NCBI RefSeq assembly: GCF_002760435.1
Contig: NZ_AUUU01000028.1
Coordinates: 62,001 to 126,000 of the forward strand
Reading direction: 5' to 3'
Origin: Clostridium sp. LS
Lineage (GTDB): Bacteria; Bacillota; Clostridia; Clostridiales; Clostridiaceae
Length of the DNA stretch: 64,000 bases
Below are positions 52,887 through 61,695 of this stretch, in pieces. A model generated the notes under the pieces. The model was given only the letters and a program-made list of their open reading frames with translations, was not told where the DNA came from and did not search any database. Positions within the stretch are counted from its first letter, which is position 1; every line of letters begins with the position of its first letter. The translations under genes were made by a program, and so were the position numbers.

Positions 52887-55685
52887 ATGAAGCGTATAGA
52901 TAGAATTTATAATTATATCCTTGAAAATTCTAAAAGTTTTAATAAAAATCAATTTTTAGAACAAAAAGGATTCAGTGCTCAAGAAATTGGAGAAACTTTA
53001 GATATTTTAAGGAATAATGTTTCAAAAGAACTTAATACACTTTGTAGAGAAAAGAAAATAGTTAAAATAAAAAACAGGCCTGTTATGTATTTTGATAGAA
53101 AATGCCTTGAAGACTTACTCTCAGTAAAATTACCTGAAGATTTAGATGAGATAAACGATGTAAATTCTTTAATTTCAACATCATCAAAGGTAATTACTGA
53201 AGATCAATCGCCGTTTGATTACTTGATAGGTGCTAATACAGGCTTAAAAAATCAAATCGAACAAGCCAAAGCCGCATTAATGTATCCGCCAAATGGTCTA
53301 CACACGTTAATAATTGGTAGTACTGGTGTTGGTAAGAGTTTATTTGCCAATATTATGTATGAATATTCAAAATATATAAAGAAACTGCCTGATGATGCGC
53401 CTTTTGTTGTATTTAACTGCGCTGACTACGCCAATAATCCTCAACTTCTTTTATCATATATTTTTGGGCACATTAAGGGTGCATTCACTGGTGCTGATAA
53501 AGAAAAAGAAGGTATAGTAGAAAAAGCTAATGGCGGTATCCTTTTCCTAGATGAAATACATAGATTACCACCTGAAGGTCAAGAGATGGTTTTTTATTTC
53601 ATGGATACCGGAACATATAATAAACTTGGTGAAACAGATAGAGCACGTAAAGCGAATGTATTATTGATCGGAGCGACAACAGAAGATCCAAACTCCACAT
53701 TGCTTAATACTTTTATAAGGAGAATTCCAATTACTATAGCAATTCCAAGTTTTGATGAAAGGCCCATAGATGACCAAATCCAATTAATACACTATTTAAT
53801 ATCAAAGGAAGCTCAAAGAGTTAATAAGACAATAAAGATCTCAGCTGAAGCCATTAAAGCCCTTATTGGAAGTACTTCTTATGGAAATGTTGGACAACTT
53901 AAATCTAATATTCAGTTAGCTTGTGCAAAGGGATTTTTAAACTCTATCAATACTGATGAGTGTATTGATATAAATCTTAAATTGCTGCCGCCAAATATTA
54001 AAAATGGAATTCTTGCTTTTGGAAACAAAATAAAAGATAATGCAACTGCATGGAACATAATTCCTAATACAATTACAATACAACCTGATGGGGACAAAAC
54101 ATTTTTGGAGACTGAAGCCTATGAACCGCCATTTAATATTTATAACATTATTGAAGATAAAACATCAGCTCTTCAAGAAGAAGGAATGAGAGATGAAGAT
54201 ATTAAAAACTTCATCACAACAGATATTAACATTCATTTAAAACAATTCTATGCAAGGTTTAAAAATGATACACATAAGCGAGAGGGCTTATTGAAAATTG
54301 TTGACAAAGATATAATTAATTTTGCCGAAGAAATCAAGGCACTGGCTGAAGCTAAATTAAATAGAAAACTAAATGAGCGATTTATTTATGCTACAAGTCT
54401 TCATTTTAGTGCATTATTTAATCGTATTAAGAAGAAGACTGTTTCTTATTCATCGCATATTGAATTACAGCTTTCTGTTAATAGTAAAGAGTACGAGGTT
54501 GCCACTGAAATACATTCGTTAATTGAAAGTCGCTATAATTTAACTATTCCACCTATTGAGATTGAATATCTTGCTTTACTTTTAACTTCAATTCAAGAAT
54601 CATCGCATCAAGAAAGAGTTGGCATAGTGGTAGCTGCTCATGGTTCAAGCACTGCTACAAGTATGGTTGCTGTTGCCAGAAAACTCTTTGATGCAGACAA
54701 TATATTAGCTGTTGATATGCCTCTTGAAATGGCTCCTTCCGATATATTAGAAACAGTTATTGAAAAAGTAAAAATTGTTGATGAAGGTAAAGGAGTATTG
54801 CTTTTAGTAGATATGGGATCATTAAATAGCTTTGGTGATGTTATTACTGAGAGGACAAATATCATTACCAAAAGTGTTGATATGGTATCCACACCATTGG
54901 TATTAGAAGCAGTTAGAAAATGTTCTTTATTTGATACAGATCTAAATTCAGTTTACTCATATTTAATTACCGATTTCAGAGGCTACACAAATAAGGTTAT
55001 TGCTGAAGAAATCACAAATACTAACGGAGTTATTATAACAATTTGTTCCACTGGTAAAGGCGCTGCAATTAAACTTAAGGAATTAGTTCAAGATATTGTT
55101 GATAACATTACTACAAATGATATTAATATAATTCCTGTTGGATTGAAAAATTTAAACAAATCAATTAATCATATATCAAAAAATAATAAAATCATTTCAC
55201 TTATTGGCATATCAAATCCTAATATGGGAATTCCATTCATCTCACTAGAAAATTTAATTGATGGATCTGGCGAAAAAGTACTAAAAAGTTTGGTAGATGG
55301 AAAGACTATTGTTGATACTAATAATAAAGTAGAAAATCAAATTGTTCTTAAAAATCTTTGCAAACAAAGCCTTAGAGAGCTGCTAACATACTTGAATCCT
55401 GAGAAGATATGTTCTTTATTAGAGGATTTTGTTATTACTATTGAACAATCTTTATGTATAAATTACGAAAATCCTGCAAAACTAAGAATTATGTTACATG
55501 TTGCATGCGCCTTAGAAAGGATGATTTTAAATGATGGATTGGTTTATAGAGAATCTCCTAATACTCTAGACAAAGATATTCTATCTGCTTTAAGAAAAGC
55601 TAGCTTAAAATTTAAAAATTCGTTATCTATATCATTATCTGACGATGAACTGTATTACATGGTTGATATACTTAACGAATATTAA
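52887..55685 (+). CDS. levR: LevR/ManR-type sigma-54 activator of a PTS operon
   Basis: 932 residues from the ATG at 52887 (GGAAGGG 8 bases before it; the 30-residue upstream extension has no site). Order: N-terminal winged helix, AAA+ domain with Walker A GSTGVGKS (144-151), the sigma-54 loop GAFTGA (198-203) and Walker B ILFLDE, a PTS regulation domain (PRD), an EIIA-Man-like domain (VVAAHGSSTATSM), an EIIB-like stretch and a second PRD. It activates the downstream PTS from a -24/-12 promoter and is switched by PTS phosphorylation. Confidence 0.93.
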   Translation: MKRIDRIYNYILENSKSFNKNQFLEQKGFSAQEIGETLDILRNNVSKELNTLCREKKIVKIKNRPVMYFDRKCLEDLLSVKLPEDLDEINDVNSLISTSSKVITEDQSPFDYLIGANTGLKNQIEQAKAALMYPPNGLHTLIIGSTGVGKSLFANIMYEYSKYIKKLPDDAPFVVFNCADYANNPQLLLSYIFGHIKGAFTGADKEKEGIVEKANGGILFLDEIHRLPPEGQEMVFYFMDTGTYNKLGETDRARKANVLLIGATTEDPNSTLLNTFIRRIPITIAIPSFDERPIDDQIQLIHYLISKEAQRVNKTIKISAEAIKALIGSTSYGNVGQLKSNIQLACAKGFLNSINTDECIDINLKLLPPNIKNGILAFGNKIKDNATAWNIIPNTITIQPDGDKTFLETEAYEPPFNIYNIIEDKTSALQEEGMRDEDIKNFITTDINIHLKQFYARFKNDTHKREGLLKIVDKDIINFAEEIKALAEAKLNRKLNERFIYATSLHFSALFNRIKKKTVSYSSHIELQLSVNSKEYEVATEIHSLIESRYNLTIPPIEIEYLALLLTSIQESSHQERVGIVVAAHGSSTATSMVAVARKLFDADNILAVDMPLEMAPSDILETVIEKVKIVDEGKGVLLLVDMGSLNSFGDVITERTNIITKSVDMVSTPLVLEAVRKCSLFDTDLNSVYSYLITDFRGYTNKVIAEEITNTNGVIITICSTGKGAAIKLKELVQDIVDNITTNDINIIPVGLKNLNKSINHISKNNKIISLIGISNPNMGIPFISLENLIDGSGEKVLKSLVDGKTIVDTNNKVENQIVLKNLCKQSLRELLTYLNPEKICSLLEDFVITIEQSLCINYENPAKLRIMLHVACALERMILNDGLVYRESPNTLDKDILSALRKASLKFKNSLSISLSDDELYYMVDILNEY

Positions 55686-55757
55686 TATTTTACTAAGTAT
55701 TTTTTTAGTATCAAATAACAGTATTATTAATTAAAAGTATATCGTTTTCTATGCAAA

Positions 55758-55857
55758 GTGTATTGTTTTACATTTCTAGTGTATTAATAATTCTTAATGA
55801 TATTTATTTAATTATGCTAAAACTGTATCTTCATAATACTTTGCATTTTTGATACAC
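55758..55857 (+). promoter_or_regulatory. Upstream activator sites of the PTS operon
   Basis: GTGTATTG (55758-55765), GTGTATTA (55779-55786) and TGATACAC (55850-55857). They match the boxes before levR and lie upstream of the sigma-54 promoter, as enhancer sites should. Confidence 0.6.
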
Positions 55858-55862
55858 TATAT

Positions 55863-55878
55863 TGGCACGCTTATTGCT
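55863..55878 (+). promoter_or_regulatory. Sigma-54 promoter of the mannose-family PTS operon
   Basis: TGGCACGCTTATTGCT fits the -24/-12 consensus TGGCAC-N5-TTGC(A/T) exactly. Predicted start near 55889. Confidence 0.92.
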
Positions 55879-55923
55879 ATGTATATTAGTATCTAAAACA
55901 ATTACAGAAAGGGTGATAAAATA

Positions 55924-56349
55924 GTGATCGCATTAATTATAAGCACTCATGGTAAATTTTCAGAAGAACTTGTTAAATCATCAGAAATGATTTTTGGTTC
56001 TCAAACAAATGTAGGTATTGTTACATTTAAGCCTGGTGAAGGTACAGATAATCTAGTAGAAAAATATAACAACCTTATAAATAATGAGTTAGATTGTAAA
56101 GACGGAGTTTTATTTATGGTAGACCTTTTCGGCGGGAGTCCATTCAATGCAGCAAGTATTCTTGCATTAAAAAATAAGAATATGGAGATTGTATCAGGTG
56201 TTAACCTTCCAATGTTATTAGAAGTTTTCGGAAGTAGAGACTTTTCAAGTCTCTCTGAGCTAGTTGAAATTGCACAAAATTCTGGTAAAGATGCTATAAG
56301 AAAATTAATAAAACAATCAAACACAAGTTCTGAGGAGGATGATTTATAA
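55924..56349 (+). CDS. Mannose-family PTS enzyme IIA
   Basis: Phosphocarrier of a mannose-family PTS, 141 residues. Phosphohistidine H9 in LIISTHGKFSEEL. The start is GTG, with GGGTG upstream; it overlaps the IIB gene by one base (TAATG). First gene of the operon IIA-IIB-IIC-IID. Substrate (mannose, fructose, sorbose or similar) is not readable. Confidence 0.9.
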   Translation: MIALIISTHGKFSEELVKSSEMIFGSQTNVGIVTFKPGEGTDNLVEKYNNLINNELDCKDGVLFMVDLFGGSPFNAASILALKNKNMEIVSGVNLPMLLEVFGSRDFSSLSELVEIAQNSGKDAIRKLIKQSNTSSEEDDL

Positions 56350-56831
56350 TGAAAATCGCATTAGCAAGAATTGATGACAGATTAATACACGGACAAGTGG
56401 CCACAGTTTGGTCAAAAGAAACAAAATGTCAAAGAATTATCGTATGTAACGACGATGTAGCAAAAGATGAGATAAGAAAAACTTTGTTAACTCAAGTAGC
56501 ACCTCCAGGTGTTCAATCTCACGTAGTCGATATAGACAAAGCTGTTAGAGTTATCAATAACCCAAAGTATGAAAATGATATCGTAATGCTTTTATTCACT
56601 AACCCAACAGATGTTCTTAGATTAGTTGAAGCTGGAATAGATATTAAATCTGTTAATATTGGAGGAATGTCTTTCAAAGAAGGTAAAACTCAAGTAACTG
56701 GAGCTGTTTCGGTTAATAATCAAGATATTAAAGCATTTAAATCATTAAATGAAAAAAATATAGAATTAGAAATCAGAAAAGTTGCTTCTGATTCAAAATC
56801 TTACATCATGCCATTAATTGAAAAGCTATGA
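56349..56831 (+). CDS. Mannose-family PTS enzyme IIB
   Basis: 160 residues. Phosphohistidine H14 in RIDDRLIHGQVATVW, the hallmark of this IIB family. GAGGAGG precedes the ATG. It is the second gene; a hairpin and 118 bases separate it from IIC. Confidence 0.92.
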   Translation: MKIALARIDDRLIHGQVATVWSKETKCQRIIVCNDDVAKDEIRKTLLTQVAPPGVQSHVVDIDKAVRVINNPKYENDIVMLLFTNPTDVLRLVEAGIDIKSVNIGGMSFKEGKTQVTGAVSVNNQDIKAFKSLNEKNIELEIRKVASDSKSYIMPLIEKL

Positions 56832-56836
56832 TCAGC

Positions 56837-56867
56837 TCTAAAAATGTAGTATAGCTACATTTTTAGA
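56837..56867 (+). other. Intra-operon hairpin between IIB and IIC
   Basis: Perfect 13-bp stem TCTAAAAATGTAG/CTACATTTTTAGA with a 5-base loop and no T-run after it. It may stabilise or process the mRNA so that the soluble and membrane subunits are made at different levels. Confidence 0.6.
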
Positions 56868-56949
56868 AATAAAGTTTAAACATTTACATTTAAATTTAGT
56901 ATATTTATTAATTTAAATATAAATTATTTTAATTAAGGAGGATACTCTA

Positions 56950-57747
56950 ATGACAATTAATGCATTACAATTAGTTCTTATTTTCATTATTGCGTGCGTT
57001 GCTGGTATGGGTAGTGTTCTTGATGAATTTCAAACTCATAGACCATTAATAGCATGTACATTAATCGGACTTGTTTTAGGAGACTTAAAAACTGGTATTA
57101 TAATTGGTGGTACACTTGAAATGATGGCACTGGGCTGGATGAACATCGGTGCTGCAATGGCTCCAGATGCTGCTTTAGCAAGTATTATTTCTACTATCGT
57201 AGTAATTGCTGGAAAGCAAGATGTAAGTGCTGGTATAGCCCTTGCTATTCCTATAGCTGCTGCTGGTCAAGTATTAACTATACTTGCTAGAACTCTTACA
57301 GTTTTCTTCCAACACCAAGCAGATAGGGCTGTTAAAAATGGAAATCTTAAAATAATTGATCTTTGCCACATTGGCGCTTTGCTAATTCAAGCTCTACGTG
57401 TTTCTATTCCCGCTGTAATCGTTGCTATGTTCGTTGGTACTTCTGTTGTTCAAAATATGTTAGCATCAATTCCTGATGTTGTAACAGGAGGACTTAGAGT
57501 TGGTGGTGGTGTTGTAGTTGTAGTCGGATACGCAATGGTTATCAACATGATGGAAGCAAAGCACTTAATGCCTTTCTTCTTCTTAGGATTCGTTGTAGCT
57601 GCTATTGCAAACTTAAATCTAGTTGCTCTAGGTGTAATTGGAACTGTAGCTGCTATAATCTACATCCAATTAAGTCCTAAATTTAATCAAACTACTGTTG
57701 CTGCTCAATCTTCATCAAGTAGCGCTGCAGACGATGAATTAGACTAA
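56950..57747 (+). CDS. Mannose-family PTS enzyme IIC
   Basis: 265 residues with several membrane segments forming the sugar channel. It opens NALQLVLIFIIACVAGMGSV and contains GGTLEMMALGWMNIGAAMAPD, conserved in the family. AAGGAGG precedes the ATG. It works with IID. Confidence 0.92.
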   Translation: MTINALQLVLIFIIACVAGMGSVLDEFQTHRPLIACTLIGLVLGDLKTGIIIGGTLEMMALGWMNIGAAMAPDAALASIISTIVVIAGKQDVSAGIALAIPIAAAGQVLTILARTLTVFFQHQADRAVKNGNLKIIDLCHIGALLIQALRVSIPAVIVAMFVGTSVVQNMLASIPDVVTGGLRVGGGVVVVVGYAMVINMMEAKHLMPFFFLGFVVAAIANLNLVALGVIGTVAAIIYIQLSPKFNQTTVAAQSSSSSAADDELD

Positions 57748-57766
57748 AAGAGGAGGTTACAATAAT

Positions 57767-58594
57767 ATGAGTAAAGAATTAAAAAAGCTTACAAAAAGTG
57801 ATTTAAATAGCATGTTCATTCGTTCAAACTTTCACCAAGGTTCTTGGAACTATGAAAGAATGCAAGCTTTAGGATATTGTTTTGCAATGGTTCCAATCAT
57901 CAAAAGATTATATACTGGTGAAGAAAGAAAACAAGCTCTTAAAAGACATCTTGAATTCTTTAATACACAACCGTTCGTTACTGCTCCAATTCTAGGAGTT
58001 ACAGCAGCCATGGAAGAACAAAAAGCTAATGGTGCTGAAATAGATGATGGTGCTATCAATGGTCTTAAAATAGGGTTAATGGGACCTCTTGCAGGTGTTG
58101 GTGATCCAATATTCTGGGGTACATTAAGACCAGTTGCTGCTGCTTTAGGTGCTTCAATAGCATTAACAGGCAGCATACTTGGACCAATATTATTCTTCCT
58201 AATTTTTAATGCAGTTAGACTTGCAATAAGATGGGTTGGAGTTAGTTATGGTTATAGCAAAGGAACTACAATTGTTGCAGATATGGCTGGTGGTAGACTT
58301 CAAAAATTAACTGAAGGTGCTTCAATCCTTGGATTATTCATAATGGGTGCTCTTGTTAACAGATGGACTTCTATAAATGTTCCCCTAGTTGTTTCTACTA
58401 TTACCAAAGCAGATGGAACAACAGCTGTTACAACTGTTCAAAACATCTTAGATTCATTATTGCCAGGATTACTTCCATTAATCTTCACTTTCATATGCAT
58501 GAACTTACTTAGAAAGAAAGTTAGCGCAGTTTGGATTATATTTGGAATCTTCGTTTTGGGTATTCTATTCTACTGGTTAGGATGGTTAAAGTAA
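57767..58594 (+). CDS. Mannose-family PTS enzyme IID
   Basis: 275 residues. N-terminal amphipathic region (RSNFHQGSWNYERMQALGY), the loop GLKIGLMGPLAGVGDPIFWGT typical of IID, and C-terminal membrane segments. GAGGAGG precedes the ATG. Last gene before the terminator. Confidence 0.93.
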   Translation: MSKELKKLTKSDLNSMFIRSNFHQGSWNYERMQALGYCFAMVPIIKRLYTGEERKQALKRHLEFFNTQPFVTAPILGVTAAMEEQKANGAEIDDGAINGLKIGLMGPLAGVGDPIFWGTLRPVAAALGASIALTGSILGPILFFLIFNAVRLAIRWVGVSYGYSKGTTIVADMAGGRLQKLTEGASILGLFIMGALVNRWTSINVPLVVSTITKADGTTAVTTVQNILDSLLPGLLPLIFTFICMNLLRKKVSAVWIIFGIFVLGILFYWLGWLK

Positions 58595-58634
58595 AAAAAA
58601 TAGTAAATAAACTTATAGTGTTAAACTAACGTAA

Positions 58635-58680
58635 AATAAAGAGACTATCTTTTTGAATCATTTTAGATAGTCTCTTTATT
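58635..58680. terminator. Bidirectional terminator after the PTS operon
   Basis: Perfect 16-bp stem AATAAAGAGACTATCT/AGATAGTCTCTTTATT, shared with the convergent HD-domain gene. Confidence 0.9.
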
Positions 58681-58691
58681 ATTATTATAAT

Positions 58692-59324
58692 TTATTTGCA
58701 TACTTTAACGAATCTACTTATTTTTTCTCTAAATTTATTAATCTGATCAATTGTATCACTAACCTCATTATAATCCAAATTTCCCCTGCCTAATCTATCT
58801 GAAAGTGAAACTAATACAATTTCGTTAACCTTCACATCCTCTAGCATACCATCTATATTTTGAAATTTCATCTCTTTAGTAACAAATAAACTCTGCATAT
58901 GCCATCTTATAAGGCCCCTTACCTCTTTTATAAAGCTTTCTTCTTCATTAAAATAATTTAAAAATTCTTCGGCCATATCTGCACCTACAATATCATGATT
59001 ATATGATGTTAGTCTTCCTTTTCTAAGTTTAGTAGTCGGTTTTTTCCCTATATCATGTAATAAAAGTGCCCACATAAATGCTCTTTTATCTTCACTTTTA
59101 TCCCTATTTTTAGCTCCTTCATCTATAACCATCATAGTATGAATAAACACATTTCCTTCTGGATGAAATTTAGGATTTTGGTCAACTTCGTTTAAATCTT
59201 TAATCATTGAAAATGGGTATTTATCAAGCAAGTGACTTTTTAATGCCCCTTGTATATATACAGATGGTCTATCGTCATTAAGTAAATGTTCTTCTATATT
59301 CAAAAAAATTTCTTTATCTGTCAT
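58692..59324 (-). CDS. HD-domain phosphohydrolase
   Basis: 210 residues. Metal residues H62 (VFIHTMMV) and H90/D91 (LLHDIGKKP), with a later His in the SYNHDIVGADMA segment. The layout resembles the HD domain of tRNA CCA-adding enzymes or small nucleotide hydrolases, without a transferase domain. AGGAG precedes the ATG. Substrate unknown. Confidence 0.82.
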   Translation of the reverse strand: MTDKEIFLNIEEHLLNDDRPSVYIQGALKSHLLDKYPFSMIKDLNEVDQNPKFHPEGNVFIHTMMVIDEGAKNRDKSEDKRAFMWALLLHDIGKKPTTKLRKGRLTSYNHDIVGADMAEEFLNYFNEEESFIKEVRGLIRWHMQSLFVTKEMKFQNIDGMLEDVKVNEIVLVSLSDRLGRGNLDYNEVSDTIDQINKFREKISRFVKVCK

Positions 59325-59460
59325 AATACACTCCTATTTATTTTTCTTTAGTGTAGATATAAAACTACTTTATAATTACACTATAATTTTCAAACTACTA
59401 TTAGTATACCTAATAATCTTGTTATTAATCATTTATAACCATAAACATGAGTAAAAAATA

Positions 59461-59549
59461 ATAGAGAACAATTTACCTCTATAGATCTTATCAAGAAAAT
59501 TATTATTAAAACTCTTTCCTTAAAATTCTAGAGATAAATTATTCTCTAT
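59461..59549 (-). terminator. Large hairpin after glnK, probable terminator
   Basis: Near-perfect inverted repeat: GAGAA-AATTTA-CTCTA (59464-59481) with TAGAG-TAAATT-TTCTC (59529-59546), two mismatches, long loop. T-rich on the minus strand. Confidence 0.6.
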
Positions 59550-59592
59550 TAAGTATTATATTAAGATATTAATTTTTCATTTAAAATATTCC

Positions 59593-59931
59593 TTATAATG
59601 CTGAGTTGCCTCTTTCGCCAGTTCTAATTCTTACGCACTCTGCAATATCTACAACAAATATTTTTCCGTCGCCAACTTCACCAGTTCTAGCTAATCCTGT
59701 GATTAATTCAATAACATCTTCTACTTTATCATCTTCAACAACTATTTTAACTTCTATCTTAGGTAATACATTAGTTGTTATTTCTGTACCTCTATGGTAC
59801 TCTTTCCAACCACGTTGTTGCCCGCATCCCATAACTTGGCTGATAGTTACACCATTTATATTGTTATTCTTTAAAGCATCTTTGATTTCCTCAAGTTTTG
59901 AAGGTCTTATAATTGCTTCTACTCTTTTCAT
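59593..59931 (-). CDS. glnK: PII nitrogen regulatory protein
   Basis: 112-residue nitrogen sensor, paired with the ammonium channel gene upstream. PII folds are clear (MKRVEAIIRP, TGLARTGEVGDGKIFV, RIRTGERGNSAL). At T-loop position 51, uridylylated tyrosine in enteric PII, it has isoleucine, and 46 is histidine, so control by uridylylation is not expected. GGGAGG precedes the ATG. Confidence 0.92.
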   Translation of the reverse strand: MKRVEAIIRPSKLEEIKDALKNNNINGVTISQVMGCGQQRGWKEYHRGTEITTNVLPKIEVKIVVEDDKVEDVIELITGLARTGEVGDGKIFVVDIAECVRIRTGERGNSAL

Positions 59932-60067
59932 AATTATTTCCTCCCTAAATTATCTACATAATATACATTTAATAAACGTCTTTCTGAAATTATACCATAA
60001 ATCCATTAAGATTGCTTACCTATTATATATATTTATAGTATTTGATTGCATTGATTGCATTTATACC

Positions 60068-61309
60068 TTAGTCTAATCCATTGAATGCTGGGTAAGCTGT
60101 TTCACCATGTTCAGCTACATCAAGCCCATCAGCTTCTTCTGAACTTTCAACTCTTATAGTCATAAATAACTTCATAACTTTTAGAATAATAAATGTCATA
60201 ACTGCTGCAAAAACTACTGTTATTGCAATACCTTCTATTTGAGCAATCAAAAGATTAATATCTCCGAAGAAAAGACCGTTCCATTTTGCTACAGAGTTAA
60301 TTGATGTTTGAGTGAATAATCCAGTTGCAATACCTCCCCAAACTCCACCAATTCCGTGGCATCCAAAAGCATCTAAAGCATCATCATATCCAAATTTAGC
60401 TTTTACTGCACTCATGAAGAAGAAACATATTGGAGATACTAATGCACCTATTATAATTGAAGACCAAAGTGGAACAAATCCTGCTGCTGGTGTAATTGCA
60501 ACCAATCCTACTATAGCACCTGTTGCTGCACCTAGTACTGTTGGCTTACCATGTTTTACTTTTTCTATTAACATCCATGAAAGTAATGCTGCTGCTGCTG
60601 CAGTGTTTGTTGTCATGAAAGCATGTACAGCAAGTGGGCCAGCGCTTAATGCGCTACCAGCATTAAATCCAAACCATCCAAACCAAAGTAAAGCTGCTCC
60701 AAGAACTACAAATGGAATATTGTGTGGTTGATATGACATCATTCCATATCCACGTCTCTTACCTAAGACAATACAAGCTACAAGCCCTGAAACTCCTGAA
60801 CTTATATGAACTACGTCTCCACCAGCGAAGTCTACTGCTCCTAATGAACCAATTATTCCGCCGCCCCATACCATATGAGCTAATGGATAATATACTAATA
60901 CTGACCATGCTGCTATGAATATAAATAATGCTGAAAATTTCATTCTTCCTACTAAAGATCCAGTAATAAGTGCTGGAGTAATTATTGCGAACATCATTTG
61001 AAATGCTGCAAATAGTTCGTGAGGTATAGTTGTCGCATATGCTGATGGATCTCCTCCAACTCCATTAAACAATGCAAAGTTAAGTCCACCAATTATTCCA
61101 TGAACATCATCACCAAAAGATAATGAATAACCTATTAAAACCCATAATATTGATGCTAATCCACAAATGAAGAATGAAGACATCAACGTATTTAAAACAT
61201 TTTTTCTACGAACCATTCCACCATAAAAGAATGCTAGTCCTGGTGTCATTAAAAGTACAAGTGCTGAACATATTAATATAAAACTGCTATCGCCAAAATT
61301 GATTTCCAT
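60068..61309 (-). CDS. amtB: Ammonium transporter
   Basis: 413 residues with eleven membrane segments. Amt signatures: FFYGGMVRRKNVLNTLM, DVVHISSGVSGLV and HGIGGVWGGIATGLF, which hold the pore-lining twin histidines. AAGGGGG precedes the ATG. The gene lies before glnK in the usual amtB-glnK pairing and behind a promoter-proximal attenuator. Confidence 0.95.
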   Translation of the reverse strand: MEINFGDSSFILICSALVLLMTPGLAFFYGGMVRRKNVLNTLMSSFFICGLASILWVLIGYSLSFGDDVHGIIGGLNFALFNGVGGDPSAYATTIPHELFAAFQMMFAIITPALITGSLVGRMKFSALFIFIAAWSVLVYYPLAHMVWGGGIIGSLGAVDFAGGDVVHISSGVSGLVACIVLGKRRGYGMMSYQPHNIPFVVLGAALLWFGWFGFNAGSALSAGPLAVHAFMTTNTAAAAALLSWMLIEKVKHGKPTVLGAATGAIVGLVAITPAAGFVPLWSSIIIGALVSPICFFFMSAVKAKFGYDDALDAFGCHGIGGVWGGIATGLFTQTSINSVAKWNGLFFGDINLLIAQIEGIAITVVFAAVMTFIILKVMKLFMTIRVESSEEADGLDVAEHGETAYPAFNGLD

Positions 61310-61479
61310 AATAAATCCCCCTTAAATTAGTATTTCTTTAAATAAAAGTTATTGTTTACTTGCTTTTAATTTTCTTCAAATAATTGTAATTCAAAAGTAA
61401 CTGAGCTCCGTTACTTTACAAAATATTTGTAAAAGAATTTACTTGGTCTACCACGATATCGTAATTTTTTAATAAAAAA

Positions 61480-61525
61480 ACGGTGCTTGTAACACGCACC
61501 TATTAGTACGTTTCACAAACACCGT
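61480..61525 (-). terminator. Promoter-proximal attenuator in the amtB leader
   Basis: About 13-bp stem (61480-61492 with 61512-61525, two G-U pairs) followed on the minus strand by TTTTTTTATT. It starts only about 8 bases after the predicted transcription start and 170 bases before amtB. An alternative stem CGTAC/GTGCG with a six-base loop would break it. Confidence 0.72.
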
Positions 61526-61539
61526 TGTTTATAGTAATT

Positions 61540-61568
61540 AGTATATTATCCATTTATAAAATTGTCAA
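61540..61568 (-). promoter_or_regulatory. Sigma-A promoter of amtB-glnK
   Basis: On the minus strand TTGACA (61563-61568), exactly 17 bases, TATACT (61540-61545). Predicted start near 61533. Confidence 0.82.
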
Positions 61569-61695
61569 TATATTTTTAAAAATTTATGAAAAATGTTTTT
61601 TTCTTTTCATTTAATTTGATGACATTTATTACAAATAAAGTAATTTATGCTTTACTATACTCCATATCATCTTTCGATTATTAAAATTCATTTCT

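Noticed and set aside
61480-61525. ANTAR-protein binding site in the amtB leader
   Set aside because: A six-base loop hairpin exists, but its loop lacks the A at position 1 and G at position 4 expected for ANTAR targets, and I could not find the paired second hairpin. Kept only as a generic attenuator.
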